Assembly (NCBI GenBank): GCA_030433215.1 | Contig: JAUIMC010000001.1 | Location: forward strand, 248,001-312,000 | Length of the DNA stretch: 64,000 bases | Source: Alphaproteobacteria bacterium | GTDB taxonomy: Bacteria; Pseudomonadota; Alphaproteobacteria; Caulobacterales; Parvularculaceae | Direction of reading: 5' to 3' | Part shown: in pieces, positions 8,467-17,442 of the stretch | Layout: every line of letters begins with the position of its first letter | How positions within the stretch are numbered: the stretch's first letter is position 1 | Position numbers and translations under genes: made by a program | The notes under the pieces: model-generated | Databases searched by the model: none | Told to the model about the DNA's origin: nothing | Seen by the model: only the letters and a program-made list of their open reading frames with translations

Positions 8467-9487
8467 CGAACAGCTTCAGGCATTTCTGTCATTGGCCGAC
8501 GCGGAGCGCGCCGAAGCGCTGGCGGTCGCGGCTGACATCACCGGGCGGCCCGCGCATCTTCTCGAAAAGGATGTGTGGGTCGTCTGGACACTGAATAAAT
8601 TGTTTTCAGCGCCGTTCGGCGGCGACCTGGTCTTCAAGGGCGGGACATCGCTCTCGAAGGCGTATGATGTCATCAGCCGGTTTTCCGAAGACATCGATCT
8701 GACTTACGACATCACCGCCTTTATTCCCGATCTAGCGACGAAAGAATCTGGCGGCATCCCGCCCAGCCGCTCCCAGGCAGCCAAATGGACGAATAAAGTC
8801 CGGGAGGAGCTTCCGGCATGGGTGAGCGGGACCGCCATGTCAGCGATAGAGGCTGCGCTGAAGGCAGATGGATTGACGGCTAATCTGACCGCTGAAGGTG
8901 AAAAGCTGACCATTGCATTTGCGCCCGCGGCCACGGGCAGCGGCTATGTCAAACCCGAAGTCGTTGCCGAGTTCGGAGCGCGCTCGACGGGAGAACCTGC
9001 AACCGCGGTTGAGATTTCCTGCGACGCAGCGCCAGCCCTTCCGATGCTGACATTTCCAACCGCGTCTGTCCGCGCCATGGCCCCTGAACTGACGTTCTGG
9101 GAAAAAGCCACGGCCGTTCATGTTTTCTGCGAAGGCGGACGGCATCGCGGGCGTCCGGCTTTCGCCCGGCACTGGCACGATCTGACGCGGCTCAAACGAA
9201 AAGGCGTTGCCGAGAAGGCGATCGCCGATAAAGCGCTGGCTTCCGCCGTCGCAACGCACAAATCCCTCTTCTTTCGCGAGAAGAAAGCCGACGACGCAGA
9301 GATCGACTATGCGGCGGCTGTGCAGGGCAAACTGAACCTCGTGCCGACGGGCGACCGCCTCGAAGAATTGCGCAAAGATTATGAAGCGATGATCGCTGAT
9401 GGCCTGCTGTTTGACGATGCAGATGGCTTTGATGCGCTGATGGCGGAGATCGGCGAACTTCAGGAGCGCGTAAATAGGAAGGCGTAG
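8456..9487 (+). CDS. AbiEii/AbiGii-family nucleotidyltransferase toxin
   Basis: A 343-residue type IV toxin of the AbiEii family. The nucleotidyltransferase core is visible: GGDLVFKGGTSLSKAYDV then RFSEDIDLTYD, i.e. the GG(T)S motif and the D-x-D metal pair. Members transfer nucleotides to RNA (tRNA in studied relatives) and cause growth arrest, protecting against phage. The TTG at 8456 is chosen because AAGGAG lies ten bases upstream (8440-8445) inside the antitoxin gene; the overlap with the antitoxin stop implies coupling. An earlier TTG in frame at 8420 has no ribosome site. Downstream is a pair of small hairpins before the convergent DUF2285 gene. Confidence 0.87.
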   Translation: MPSDEQLQAFLSLADAERAEALAVAADITGRPAHLLEKDVWVVWTLNKLFSAPFGGDLVFKGGTSLSKAYDVISRFSEDIDLTYDITAFIPDLATKESGGIPPSRSQAAKWTNKVREELPAWVSGTAMSAIEAALKADGLTANLTAEGEKLTIAFAPAATGSGYVKPEVVAEFGARSTGEPATAVEISCDAAPALPMLTFPTASVRAMAPELTFWEKATAVHVFCEGGRHRGRPAFARHWHDLTRLKRKGVAEKAIADKALASAVATHKSLFFREKKADDAEIDYAAAVQGKLNLVPTGDRLEELRKDYEAMIADGLLFDDADGFDALMAEIGELQERVNRKA

Positions 9488-9492
9488 TAGCG

Positions 9493-9532
9493 GCGAGCGC
9501 TAGCGCGGACGCTCGCACGGGTCTGCTCCCGT
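9493..9532. terminator. Tandem small hairpins between convergent genes
   Basis: Two adjacent stem-loops: GCGAGCG/CGCTCGC (9493-9499 with 9510-9516) and ACGGG/CCCGT (9517-9521 with 9528-9532). There is only a short T-rich tail, so termination activity is a guess from position between two converging stop codons. Confidence 0.3.
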
Positions 9533-9545
9533 TTCGTGTCGATGC

Positions 9546-10391
9546 TCAGGCGCAATGCGGGCCCGCTGGCGCCAGGTCGGAGCCCAGCAATTCCTTCCGA
9601 TACCCGCCGTCGCGGAGTCCCTGCCCTTTTTTTACGAGATAATGGATCGCGTGCTTCATCGACGAGCCGCTCCAGTCTTCCTCGATGCGCGCAGAGCCGT
9701 GAAGCACGATGGCGATTTCCCTGTGGCTCATGCCCTGGTCGAGACCGTCGAGCGCAATCAGGCAATTGCGAAGGACTTCCGTGGTCTTGGTCCAGACCGG
9801 TCCCGGCGGATGCGGTCCGTCGCCATAGATTTCGAAAGCAGCCTTCTGGAGTTTGACGCGATGGTCGTAGCCGTCGACGTCCGAGATGGTGAGGCGCATT
9901 TTCACAGGCTCCAGCCCGAGCAAGGAAATCCCGGTACAACAGAGCTGAACGACAACGCCATTGCGGCGCACCAGCAGATACTCGCGGCCCATCATGTCGG
10001 TGATGTGGGTGATGTCGCAAATCGGGATGGAGCGATCCCAGAGCTCGCAGCGTTGGTCGAGGGCGCGCGGCCGACAATTGACCTCGACCTGATGCGGAAA
10101 AGCCAAACGATTCCAGACCGCGTCCGCATGATAGGCGTCGCGATTCGGGTCAGGCATGAAGATGAGCCCCCAACGCTCGGCAAGCGTCTGGTCGGTGCGC
10201 GGGCGCAGGAGCCGGACATCGACGCAGGGCGCGGTCTTTTCCGAGATATCGTCAGCGTTCACGCAGGCGGCGTCACGGCGAAAATCCGCGTTGCGCCGGA
10301 GGAATTCCCAGGCCCAGCGATCCGGGGAAAGCGGGCTTAGATAATCATAAGCTTCAAGTATGTCTGCGGAATCGAGGTCTGAACGGGTCAT
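9546..10391 (-). CDS. DUF2285 domain protein (DUF6499-type N-terminus), element regulator
   Basis: A 281-residue protein with the two-part layout seen on alphaproteobacterial conjugative elements: an N-terminal domain starting AYDYLSPLSPDRWAWEFLRRNADFRRD and a C-terminal DUF2285 helix-turn-helix-like end (IALDGLDQGMSHREIAIVLHG, then HYLVKKGQGLRDGGYRKEL, given as pieces). Such proteins are annotated as probable transcriptional regulators of integrative conjugative elements; the biochemical role is unproven. ATG at 10391 is preferred over one six codons upstream since it has GGAGG a few bases before it. It is divergent from trbB, with 277 bases between. Confidence 0.8.
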   Translation of the reverse strand: MTRSDLDSADILEAYDYLSPLSPDRWAWEFLRRNADFRRDAACVNADDISEKTAPCVDVRLLRPRTDQTLAERWGLIFMPDPNRDAYHADAVWNRLAFPHQVEVNCRPRALDQRCELWDRSIPICDITHITDMMGREYLLVRRNGVVVQLCCTGISLLGLEPVKMRLTISDVDGYDHRVKLQKAAFEIYGDGPHPPGPVWTKTTEVLRNCLIALDGLDQGMSHREIAIVLHGSARIEEDWSGSSMKHAIHYLVKKGQGLRDGGYRKELLGSDLAPAGPHCA

Positions 10392-10668
10392 ATTCCGCCT
10401 CCTTCCCATGTGGGTTGAGGCAAGAATGGCGCCAGCCGATCAGCCGTCTTTATTTGCCGCCTGTGCGACCGGCGAAAGTGTGCGGCAGCGATTTATTTGC
10501 ATTGCACTGGCCCGTTTACCAGTTTCTTCATGAGAGCCGTTCGGGCGCATCATTTCCGCGTGTTGCCGAACGTTGCCGACCATGGCCGAAAATGGCCTGC
10601 GCTCCAACTCCCTGACGCGTCTCAAACCCGCGATGATCTGCATCGAGACGATGAAAGGGAGCGGCGAC
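10392..10668. other. Divergent intergenic region, possible deletion scar
   Basis: Separates the DUF2285 regulator from trbB. In related elements this interval normally holds partition, signal-peptidase, relaxase and coupling-protein genes; here it has only short open frames, including an in-frame upstream extension of trbB from 10573 that lacks family similarity. No clear promoter boxes or repeats were found by eye. Confidence 0.45.
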
Positions 10669-11664
10669 ATGCCGGCGAACACGCAAAAGCAGGAAACGGA
10701 CGAACGCCACATCACGATGTTGCGTACAGCGTTCTCGTCCGTCATCCGCGACGCGCTCGCCGATCCGGACACGATCGAAATCATGGTCAATCCCGACGGA
10801 TCGGTCTGGATCGAAAGGGCCGGGTGCGGCGTTGTCGCTTCCGATCATCGTCTTGAGCCCTCCGACCGGGAGCGAGTTATTCGCCTGGTCTCCTCGGGGG
10901 CGGGAGAAGCCGTTGGCCGTCATTCCCCTATCGTCTCCGCAGAACTCCCCGGCGGCGGCGAGCGGTTCGAAGGGCTTCTCCCGCCTGTTTCTTCGGCGCC
11001 GTGCTTTTCGATCCGCAAGCCGGCGGCGACGTTGTTCGGTCTCGACGACTATATTGAACAGGGCGCGCTCGCGCCCGCCGTCGCAGCATCGCTGCGCGCC
11101 ATGCTCGCCGCACGGGCGAACATTCTGATCGCTGGCGGCACGTCGTCCGGCAAGACCACTTTCACAAACGCGTTGCTTGCCGAGCCGGCCTTTCGGGATG
11201 AGCGGATCATCATTCTCGAAGACACGCGTGAGTTGTCCTGCAGCGCGCCGAACGTTGTCGCCTTGCGCACGCACCGGGAGCATGTCTCGTTACAACAGCT
11301 TGTGCGCTCGACCATGCGCCTGCGCCCCGACCGGATCGTGGTCGGCGAGGTGCGCGGGCCCGAAGCGCTCGATCTCCTGAAGGCCTGGAACACCGGCCAT
11401 CCCGGCGGGATCACGACGCTGCATGCGAATTCCGCGCGCGGCGCGCTCGCCCGGCTTGAACAGTTGACACTGGAAGCAGCGCGTCAGGCGCCGGTCGCCC
11501 TGATCGCGGACGCCATCGACGTCGTTGTCTTCATGAGCCGGTCCGGCGGCAAGCGCCGCATCGAAGAAGCGCTGCGCGTCACCGGACGCGATGGCGACGG
11601 TTATGCGACCGCGCCGCTCATTTCCCCCGCTCTTTCCCTCGTGAACCAAGGAGACGCGTCATGA
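10669..11664 (+). CDS. trbB: TrbB, conjugation hexameric ATPase (VirB11 family)
   Basis: A 331-residue secretion ATPase that powers pilus assembly and substrate passage in the type IV secretion system. Visible motifs: EIMVNPDGSVWIER near residue 40, Walker A AGGTSSGKTTF (about residues 155-165), the acidic IILEDTREL box, Walker B region RPDRIVVGEVRG and the histidine box GHPGGITTLHA. ATG at 10669 has GGGAG nine bases upstream; a start 32 codons earlier has no such site. Its stop overlaps the trbC start in ATGA, opening a tightly packed trb operon. Confidence 0.93.
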   Translation: MPANTQKQETDERHITMLRTAFSSVIRDALADPDTIEIMVNPDGSVWIERAGCGVVASDHRLEPSDRERVIRLVSSGAGEAVGRHSPIVSAELPGGGERFEGLLPPVSSAPCFSIRKPAATLFGLDDYIEQGALAPAVAASLRAMLAARANILIAGGTSSGKTTFTNALLAEPAFRDERIIILEDTRELSCSAPNVVALRTHREHVSLQQLVRSTMRLRPDRIVVGEVRGPEALDLLKAWNTGHPGGITTLHANSARGALARLEQLTLEAARQAPVALIADAIDVVVFMSRSGGKRRIEEALRVTGRDGDGYATAPLISPALSLVNQGDAS

Positions 11665-11996
11665 CAATCTACTCGCAAATCAGGGCCCTGAACCGGACGG
11701 TGCAGGCAGCGGCTTGCATCGCGGCAATGACGATCATCGCCGGTCCAGCGCACGCCGCCGGCACCGGCATGCCCTGGGAAGGCCCGCTCGATCAGATCCT
11801 GCAGTCGATCGAAGGTCCGGTCGCACGGATCGTTGCGGTGATCATCATCACCCTTACCGGTCTGACGCTGGCTTTCGGCGAAACCTCCGGCGGCTTCCGC
11901 AAGCTCATCCAGATCGTCTTCGGTCTCTCGATCGCGTTTGCGGCGACCAGCTTCTTCCTGACCTTCTTCTCCTTCGGCGGCGGCGCGTTGCTGTGA
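11661..11996 (+). CDS. trbC: TrbC, conjugative pilin subunit (VirB2 family)
   Basis: A 111-residue prepilin: signal peptide to about residue 32 (IAGPAHAAG), then two hydrophobic helices (IVAVIIITLTGLTLAFGE and IVFGLSIAFAATSFFLTFF) joined by a short basic loop. This is the pilin of the mating-pair formation system. It starts inside the trbB stop (ATGA) and its TGA shares bases with the trbD start (TGATG). Confidence 0.9.
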   Translation: MTIYSQIRALNRTVQAAACIAAMTIIAGPAHAAGTGMPWEGPLDQILQSIEGPVARIVAVIIITLTGLTLAFGETSGGFRKLIQIVFGLSIAFAATSFFLTFFSFGGGALL

Positions 11997-12250
11997 TGGT
12001 CGAGGGTTACGAAATCCCTCTGCATCGCTCGCTCGCCGAGCCGATCCTGATGGCGGGCGCGCCGAGGGGCGCCGCCATCGCCATCGGGACGCTGGCCGCG
12101 GCGTTGGCGCTGGGCCTGCGGCTCTGGATACCGGGCCTTGCGCTCTGGGCGCTCGGCCATTCGGCCGCCGTCTTCATCGCACGCAGCGATCCGGATTTCA
12201 TGGCCGTCGCCGCGCGGTCGACCCGTCACCGGGAGCATCTTCAATGCTGA
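11996..12250 (+). CDS. trbD: TrbD, inner-membrane T4SS protein (VirB3 family)
   Basis: An 84-residue protein, MVEGYEIPLHRSLAEPILM..., the characteristic beginning of TrbD/VirB3, with two hydrophobic segments around residues 25-60. It associates with the TrbE ATPase at the inner membrane. The ATG at 11996 is shared with the trbC stop; the open frame continues upstream in another gene's shadow and is ignored. The end overlaps trbE by 7 bases. Confidence 0.9.
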   Translation: MVEGYEIPLHRSLAEPILMAGAPRGAAIAIGTLAAALALGLRLWIPGLALWALGHSAAVFIARSDPDFMAVAARSTRHREHLQC

Positions 12251-14724
12251 ACCTCAAAGAATATTCCGAAACGCCGCGCCTCCTTGCCGATTATCTGCCC
12301 TGGGCGTGCCTTCCGGCGCCGGGCGTCGTTCTCAACAAGGACGGCTCGTTCCAGACGACGTTTCGTTATCGCGGGCCCGATCTCGAAAGCTCGACCGAGG
12401 CCGAACTCGTCGCCGTCATGGCGCGCGTCAACAATGTGTTGCGCCGCTTCGGTTCCGGCTGGGCGCTGTTCTTCGAGGCGCAGCGCGAGGAAGCCGGCGA
12501 CTATCCGCATGGCGCGTTTCCGGACGCCGCCTCCTGGCTCGTCGATATGGAGCGCGCCCTGCAAGCCGACGAGGCCGGCGCGCGGTTCGAAAGCCGCTAT
12601 TATCTGACACTGCTCTGGCTGCCGCCGGCGGACGCCGCCGGCAATGCCGAGCGCGCCCTGATCCAGCGCCCGCAGGCGAAGAGTTCGGCGACCTGGCGCG
12701 AAAGGCTGGAGACGTTCGAACAGCAGGCGTTGCGGGTGTTCGATCTTCTCTCGACCTGTCTCGCGGATATCGCGCGCCTCAGCGATGACGAAACGCTGAC
12801 CTATCTACACTCAACGATCTCGACCAAGCGCCATCGCGTGACGGCGCCGGAACTGCCGGTCTTCCTCGATGCGATCCTCGCCGACGAGCCGTTCGCGGGC
12901 GGGCTCGAACCGATGATCGGCGCGGCGCATCTGCGCACGCTGACGATCCTTGGCTTTCCGGCCTCGACCCTGCCGGGCATTCTCGACGAACTGAACCGCC
13001 AGGGCTTTTCCTATCGCTGGGCGACGCGGTTCATCGCCATGGACAAGGCGGAGGCTGAAAAGATCCTCGGGCGCAAGCGCCGGCACTGGTTCGCCAAGCG
13101 CAAATCCATCGGCGCTGTGCTGCGCGAGACCCTGTTCAACGAACAGGCCGCGTTGCTCGATATCGACGCCGACAACAAGGCGGCCGACGCCGACGCAGCC
13201 TTGCAGGAACTTGGCAGCGATCTCGTTTCCTATGGCTATGTCACGACCACGATCACCGTCGCCGATACCAACCCAAAGACCGTCGAAGAAAATATCCGCA
13301 TCGCCGAGCGCGTCGTCAATGGCCGCGGCTTCACAGCGATCCGCGAAACGCTGAATGCGGTCGAAGCATGGCTCGGCTCTCTGCCGGGCCATGTTTACGC
13401 CAATGTGCGCCAGCCGATCCTGCACACGCTGAACCTTGCTCATATGGTCCCGCTTTCCGCGGTGTGGGCCGGCTCAGCGGAGAACCCGCATCTTGGCGGT
13501 GCGGCGTTGATCGAAGCGCAGACCGACGGGACGACGCCGTTTCGTTTGAATCTCCATGTCGGCGATGTCGGTCATACGCTCGTGGTCGGCCCGACCGGCG
13601 CCGGCAAGTCGGTGCTGCTCTCCATGCTGGCGCTGCAATGGCGGCGCTATGAAGGCGCGCAGATCTTCCTCTTCGACAAGGGCCGCTCGGCGCGGGCGGC
13701 AACGCTCGCCATGGGCGGCGCGCATGTGGATCTCGGCGGGACCGAACGACCGAGCCTTCAACCCCTGAAGGACATCGACACGGAATCCGGCGCGCGGTTC
13801 TCCGCCGACTGGCTGGGCGGTCTCTGCGTTCAGGAGGGCGTCGCCATGACGCCGGACCTCAAGGCGCGCCTCTGGGAAGCGGTCACGGCGCTGGCGAGCG
13901 CGCCGGAACGCGAACGCACGCTGACGGGACTGTCGCTGATGCTCCAGGAGGACGCCCTGAAGGCGGCGCTTCATCCTTACACGCTCGAAGGCGCGCATGG
14001 CCGGCTGATCGATGCGGACACGGACAGCCTGTCGCTCGCCGACACGGTCTGCTTCGAGATGGAAGAGCTGATGCATTCGGGCGGCGCGGCGCTTGCGGTG
14101 CTGACTTACCTCTTCTATCGGCTGGAAGCGCGCTTCGACGGCAGACCGACGCTGCTTGTTCTTGATGAAGCCTGGCTTTTCCTCGACAATCCGGCCTTCG
14201 CCGCGCGCATTCGCGAATGGCTGAAGACGCTGCGCAAAAGACAAGTCGCCGTCGTATTCGCGACGCAATCGCTGGCGGATATTTCGAATTCGTCGATTGC
14301 GCCGGCGCTGATCGAATCCTGTCCGACGCGGATCTTCCTGCCGAATGAACGCGCGGCCGAACCGCAATCGAAAGAAGCCTATCAGCGCTTCGGCCTCAAT
14401 GACCGGCAGGTCGAGCTGATCGCGCGGGCGACGCCGAAGCGGGACTATTATTACCAGTCGCCGCTCGGCGCGCGTGTGTTCGATCTGGGGCTTGGCCCCA
14501 TCGCGCTCGCCATTTGCGGCGCGGCCGATCCGATCAATCAGAAACGCATCGACAAGGCGCTGAATGAAGCCGATCCGAACGGCTTCGCGGGCGCCTTCCT
14601 GCGCGCGAAAGGGCTCGACTGCGCCGCCGACCTGCTTGGCCGCTGGCCTGGGGTCAACGTCCGCGAACTGCTGGCGGGCGCACCCGATGCTTTCGATCCC
14701 GCCGAACTGGAGATGTCGCCATGA
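12244..14724 (+). CDS. trbE: TrbE, conjugation ATPase (VirB4 family)
   Basis: An 826-residue ATPase with the CagE/VirB4 N-terminal domain (MLNLKEYSETPRLLADYLPW start) and a C-terminal RecA-like domain: Walker A GPTGAGKS at residues 449-456 and Walker B LLVLDEAW around residue 641, followed by the KRQVAVVFATQS sensor region. Full family length, no disruption. It energises pilus biogenesis with TrbB. It overlaps both neighbours by a few bases. Confidence 0.94.
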   Translation: MLNLKEYSETPRLLADYLPWACLPAPGVVLNKDGSFQTTFRYRGPDLESSTEAELVAVMARVNNVLRRFGSGWALFFEAQREEAGDYPHGAFPDAASWLVDMERALQADEAGARFESRYYLTLLWLPPADAAGNAERALIQRPQAKSSATWRERLETFEQQALRVFDLLSTCLADIARLSDDETLTYLHSTISTKRHRVTAPELPVFLDAILADEPFAGGLEPMIGAAHLRTLTILGFPASTLPGILDELNRQGFSYRWATRFIAMDKAEAEKILGRKRRHWFAKRKSIGAVLRETLFNEQAALLDIDADNKAADADAALQELGSDLVSYGYVTTTITVADTNPKTVEENIRIAERVVNGRGFTAIRETLNAVEAWLGSLPGHVYANVRQPILHTLNLAHMVPLSAVWAGSAENPHLGGAALIEAQTDGTTPFRLNLHVGDVGHTLVVGPTGAGKSVLLSMLALQWRRYEGAQIFLFDKGRSARAATLAMGGAHVDLGGTERPSLQPLKDIDTESGARFSADWLGGLCVQEGVAMTPDLKARLWEAVTALASAPERERTLTGLSLMLQEDALKAALHPYTLEGAHGRLIDADTDSLSLADTVCFEMEELMHSGGAALAVLTYLFYRLEARFDGRPTLLVLDEAWLFLDNPAFAARIREWLKTLRKRQVAVVFATQSLADISNSSIAPALIESCPTRIFLPNERAAEPQSKEAYQRFGLNDRQVELIARATPKRDYYYQSPLGARVFDLGLGPIALAICGAADPINQKRIDKALNEADPNGFAGAFLRAKGLDCAADLLGRWPGVNVRELLAGAPDAFDPAELEMSP

Positions 14725-15425
14725 ATTATCGCAGATTCATTCAGGGCGCATTATGCGCGGGCCTCCTTACCATCGCGCCGGCGGCGCAGGCACAATTCTT
14801 CGGCGGCGTCGTCTACGATCCGGCGAACCACGCGCAGAACGTGTTGCAGGCCGTGCGTGCGCTCCAGGAAATCGAAAACCAGATCCAGCAACTCTCACAC
14901 GAAATCGAGATGCTTGAGAATATGGCGCGCAATCTCGAAACCCTGCCGGTCAATGTCGCCGAGGCAATCATCCTTGATCGGATTAACCGTATCGCTGAAC
15001 TGATGCGCAAAGCGGAAGGCATCGGCTACGGCGTTGAGACGGTCGAACGCGATTATGATGAAGCCTATCCGGATTCCTATGGCGAGCCGCCTTCGCAGGC
15101 GGCGCTCGTGGAAGACGCACGGCGCCGCTGGAGCCAGTCGCGGCTCGCTTATCGCGACACGCTCGTCACGCTCTCTGCCGCGCTCGCCGACAATGAGACC
15201 GACGCCGGCGCCATCGCCGGTCTCGTTGAGCGCAGCCAGACGGCTGCGGGCGCGCTACAAGCCGCCCAGGCCGGCAATCAGATAGAGGCGATGCAGACCG
15301 AGCAATTGATGCAGATGGAGGCGATTATGGCGGCGCAATACCGCGCCGACGCCCTCGATCATGCGCGCATGCTGGCCGAAGAAGAACGCGCCCGCGCCCG
15401 CTTCAGAAGCTTTATGGGAGATTGA
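14721..15425 (+). CDS. trbJ: TrbJ, periplasmic T4SS component (VirB5 family)
   Basis: A 234-residue exported protein: signal peptide with cleavage near AAQAQ (residue 25), followed by the family block FGGVVYDPANHAQN and long amphipathic helices rich in Glu/Gln that suggest coiled coil. VirB5-like proteins sit at the pilus tip. ATG overlaps the trbE stop. The usual small lipoprotein gene trbK, which gives entry exclusion, is absent after it: only 6 bases separate trbJ from trbL. Confidence 0.9.
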   Translation: MNYRRFIQGALCAGLLTIAPAAQAQFFGGVVYDPANHAQNVLQAVRALQEIENQIQQLSHEIEMLENMARNLETLPVNVAEAIILDRINRIAELMRKAEGIGYGVETVERDYDEAYPDSYGEPPSQAALVEDARRRWSQSRLAYRDTLVTLSAALADNETDAGAIAGLVERSQTAAGALQAAQAGNQIEAMQTEQLMQMEAIMAAQYRADALDHARMLAEEERARARFRSFMGD

Positions 15426-15431
15426 GGCGCG

Positions 15432-16742
15432 ATGGACGTGATCGATACATTTCTCGCGACGTTTATCGCCTATATCGATTCAGGCTTCGGCCTGCTCGCG
15501 GGCGACGTCGCCTATCTGTCGACCACGCTGATCGTGATCGATGTGACGCTGGCGGGTCTCTTCTGGGCCTTGTCGCAAAACGCCGACGTGATCGCGGGCC
15601 TCCTGAAGAAAATTCTATATGTCGGGTTCTTCGCCTTCATCATCGGCAATTTTTCGATGCTGTCCGGCGTAATCTTCGACAGTTTCGCCCGGCTCGGGCT
15701 AACGGCCGGCGGCGGCGCGATGACGCCGGACGATCTGATGCGCCCCGGCTACATCGCCGGCGTCGGCTTTGAGGCGGCGAAACCGCTGCTCCAGAACATC
15801 GCCGACCTGTCGGGCCCCATCGCCTTCTTCAACAACTTCGTGATGATCGCGATCCTGCTGATCGCCTGGGCGGTGATCATGGTCGCCTTCTTCGTCCTCG
15901 CCGTGCAGCTTTTCATCACCATCCTGGAATTCAAGCTGACGACGCTAGCGGGCTTCGTGCTCGTGCCCTTCGCGCTCTGGAACAAGACCTCGTTCCTCGC
16001 CGAACGGGTCCTTGGCAATGTCATCACGTCCGGCGTCAAACTGATGGTGCTGGCGATTGTCATCGGCATCGGCTCAACGCTGTTCGGCTCGGTGGCGGAT
16101 GCCTTTCATACGGGCGATGACGTGACGCTGGCGCAGGTCATGGGGACCGTGCTCGCCGCGCTCGTCTTCTTCTGGATGGGTGTCTTCGCACCCGGCATCG
16201 CGTCGGGCCTCATCACCGGCGCGCCGCAGCTCGGCGCAGGCTCGGCGGCGGGCGCAACAGCGGGCGTGCTCGCCGGGACCTACGCCGCCGGTCTTGGCGG
16301 CAAGGCGCTGATCGGCGCGGGCGCGAAAGGCGTCTCCGGCGCGGTCAAGGCGGGCGCATCCGTCGCCGGCGGCGCGCGCACGTCCTATGCGATGGGGTCG
16401 GTCGCCTCCGGCGCATCCGGCGCCGGCGCGGTTGCTGCGGGTCTTGCGGGCGTCGCCCGCGCGGGCGGCGATGTCGTTCGCCGCACCCTCTCGCGGCCGG
16501 GCGACGCGATCCGCGACGCCTACACACATGGCGCGCGCGGCGCATGGACCGCGACGGGCGGATCGCCGGTCGGCGGGCCGCCGCCTCAGCCGTCCGCATC
16601 TGCGGGCAGTCCGGCCTGGGCGCGACGCATGCAGACCCAGCAGCACATGGCCCATGCCAGTCAGGCGGCGGCCCACACCTTACGCGAAGGCGATCACGGC
16701 TCGTCCGGCGCGGCGCCGACCCTCACAGACAAGGACGACTGA
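15432..16742 (+). CDS. trbL: TrbL, polytopic inner-membrane T4SS channel (VirB6 family)
   Basis: A 436-residue protein with roughly six hydrophobic helices in its first 270 residues (for example LLAGDVAYLSTTLIVIDVTL and AILLIAWAVIMVAFFVLAVQL, each a helix), then a Gly/Ala-rich soluble tail with repeated AGG/GAG units and a Pro/Gln-rich end. The tail is typical of TrbL. It forms part of the inner-membrane channel. A three-base gap separates it from trbF. Confidence 0.92.
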   Translation: MDVIDTFLATFIAYIDSGFGLLAGDVAYLSTTLIVIDVTLAGLFWALSQNADVIAGLLKKILYVGFFAFIIGNFSMLSGVIFDSFARLGLTAGGGAMTPDDLMRPGYIAGVGFEAAKPLLQNIADLSGPIAFFNNFVMIAILLIAWAVIMVAFFVLAVQLFITILEFKLTTLAGFVLVPFALWNKTSFLAERVLGNVITSGVKLMVLAIVIGIGSTLFGSVADAFHTGDDVTLAQVMGTVLAALVFFWMGVFAPGIASGLITGAPQLGAGSAAGATAGVLAGTYAAGLGGKALIGAGAKGVSGAVKAGASVAGGARTSYAMGSVASGASGAGAVAAGLAGVARAGGDVVRRTLSRPGDAIRDAYTHGARGAWTATGGSPVGGPPPQPSASAGSPAWARRMQTQQHMAHASQAAAHTLREGDHGSSGAAPTLTDKDD

Positions 16743-16745
16743 CCC

Positions 16746-17438
16746 ATGTTCTTCAAACGCTCATCGACCAGCTACGGCCAGAGCCCGTTCCCGGAAACGC
16801 CTTATCAGAAAGCCGGACAGATCTGGGACGAACGGATCGGATCGGCGCGCGTGCAGTCGAAGAACTGGCGTCTGATGGCGCTCGGTTGTCTCGCGCTCTC
16901 CTTCGCGACGTCCGGCGCGCTCGTCTGGCGCAGTCTGCAATCGACCGTGACGCCCTATGTGGTCGAAGTCGACGAAACCGGCGCGGCGCGTGCGGTTGCG
17001 CCGGCCGTTGAGCGCTACAATCCGAGCGATGCGCAGATCGCGCATCACCTCGCGAACTTCATACAGGATGTGCGCGGGCTATCCGTCGATCCGGTCGTGG
17101 TGCGTGAGAACTGGCTCCGGGCTTACGACTTTGTAACCGACCGCGCGGCGACGACGCTCAGCGAATATGCAAACGCCAATGACCCTTTCGCGGACATCGG
17201 GCGCCGTTCGCGCACGGTCGAGATCGTCAGCGTCGTCCGCGTGTCGGCGGACAGCTTCCAGGCGCGCTGGATCGAGAAGACTTACGAGAATGGCGCGCTG
17301 ATGAAGTCCGACCGCTTCACCGGGCTCTTCACCATCGTCACCCAGCCGCCGCGCGATGCGGCGACGCTGCGCGCCAATCCCCTCGGTTTGTATGTCCACG
17401 AGCTCCATTGGGGCCAGGACCTTGTCACAGGAGACTGA
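16746..17438 (+). CDS. trbF: TrbF, T4SS assembly protein (VirB8 family)
   Basis: A 230-residue bitopic protein: cytoplasmic N-terminus starting MFFKRSSTSYGQSPFPETPYQ, a single membrane helix around residues 42-60, and a periplasmic NTF2-like VirB8 domain (VTPYVVEVDETG, then ENWLRAYDFVTDRA). Nucleates the secretion complex. Four bases before trbG. Confidence 0.92.
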   Translation: MFFKRSSTSYGQSPFPETPYQKAGQIWDERIGSARVQSKNWRLMALGCLALSFATSGALVWRSLQSTVTPYVVEVDETGAARAVAPAVERYNPSDAQIAHHLANFIQDVRGLSVDPVVVRENWLRAYDFVTDRAATTLSEYANANDPFADIGRRSRTVEIVSVVRVSADSFQARWIEKTYENGALMKSDRFTGLFTIVTQPPRDAATLRANPLGLYVHELHWGQDLVTGD

Positions 17439-17442
17439 CCCC

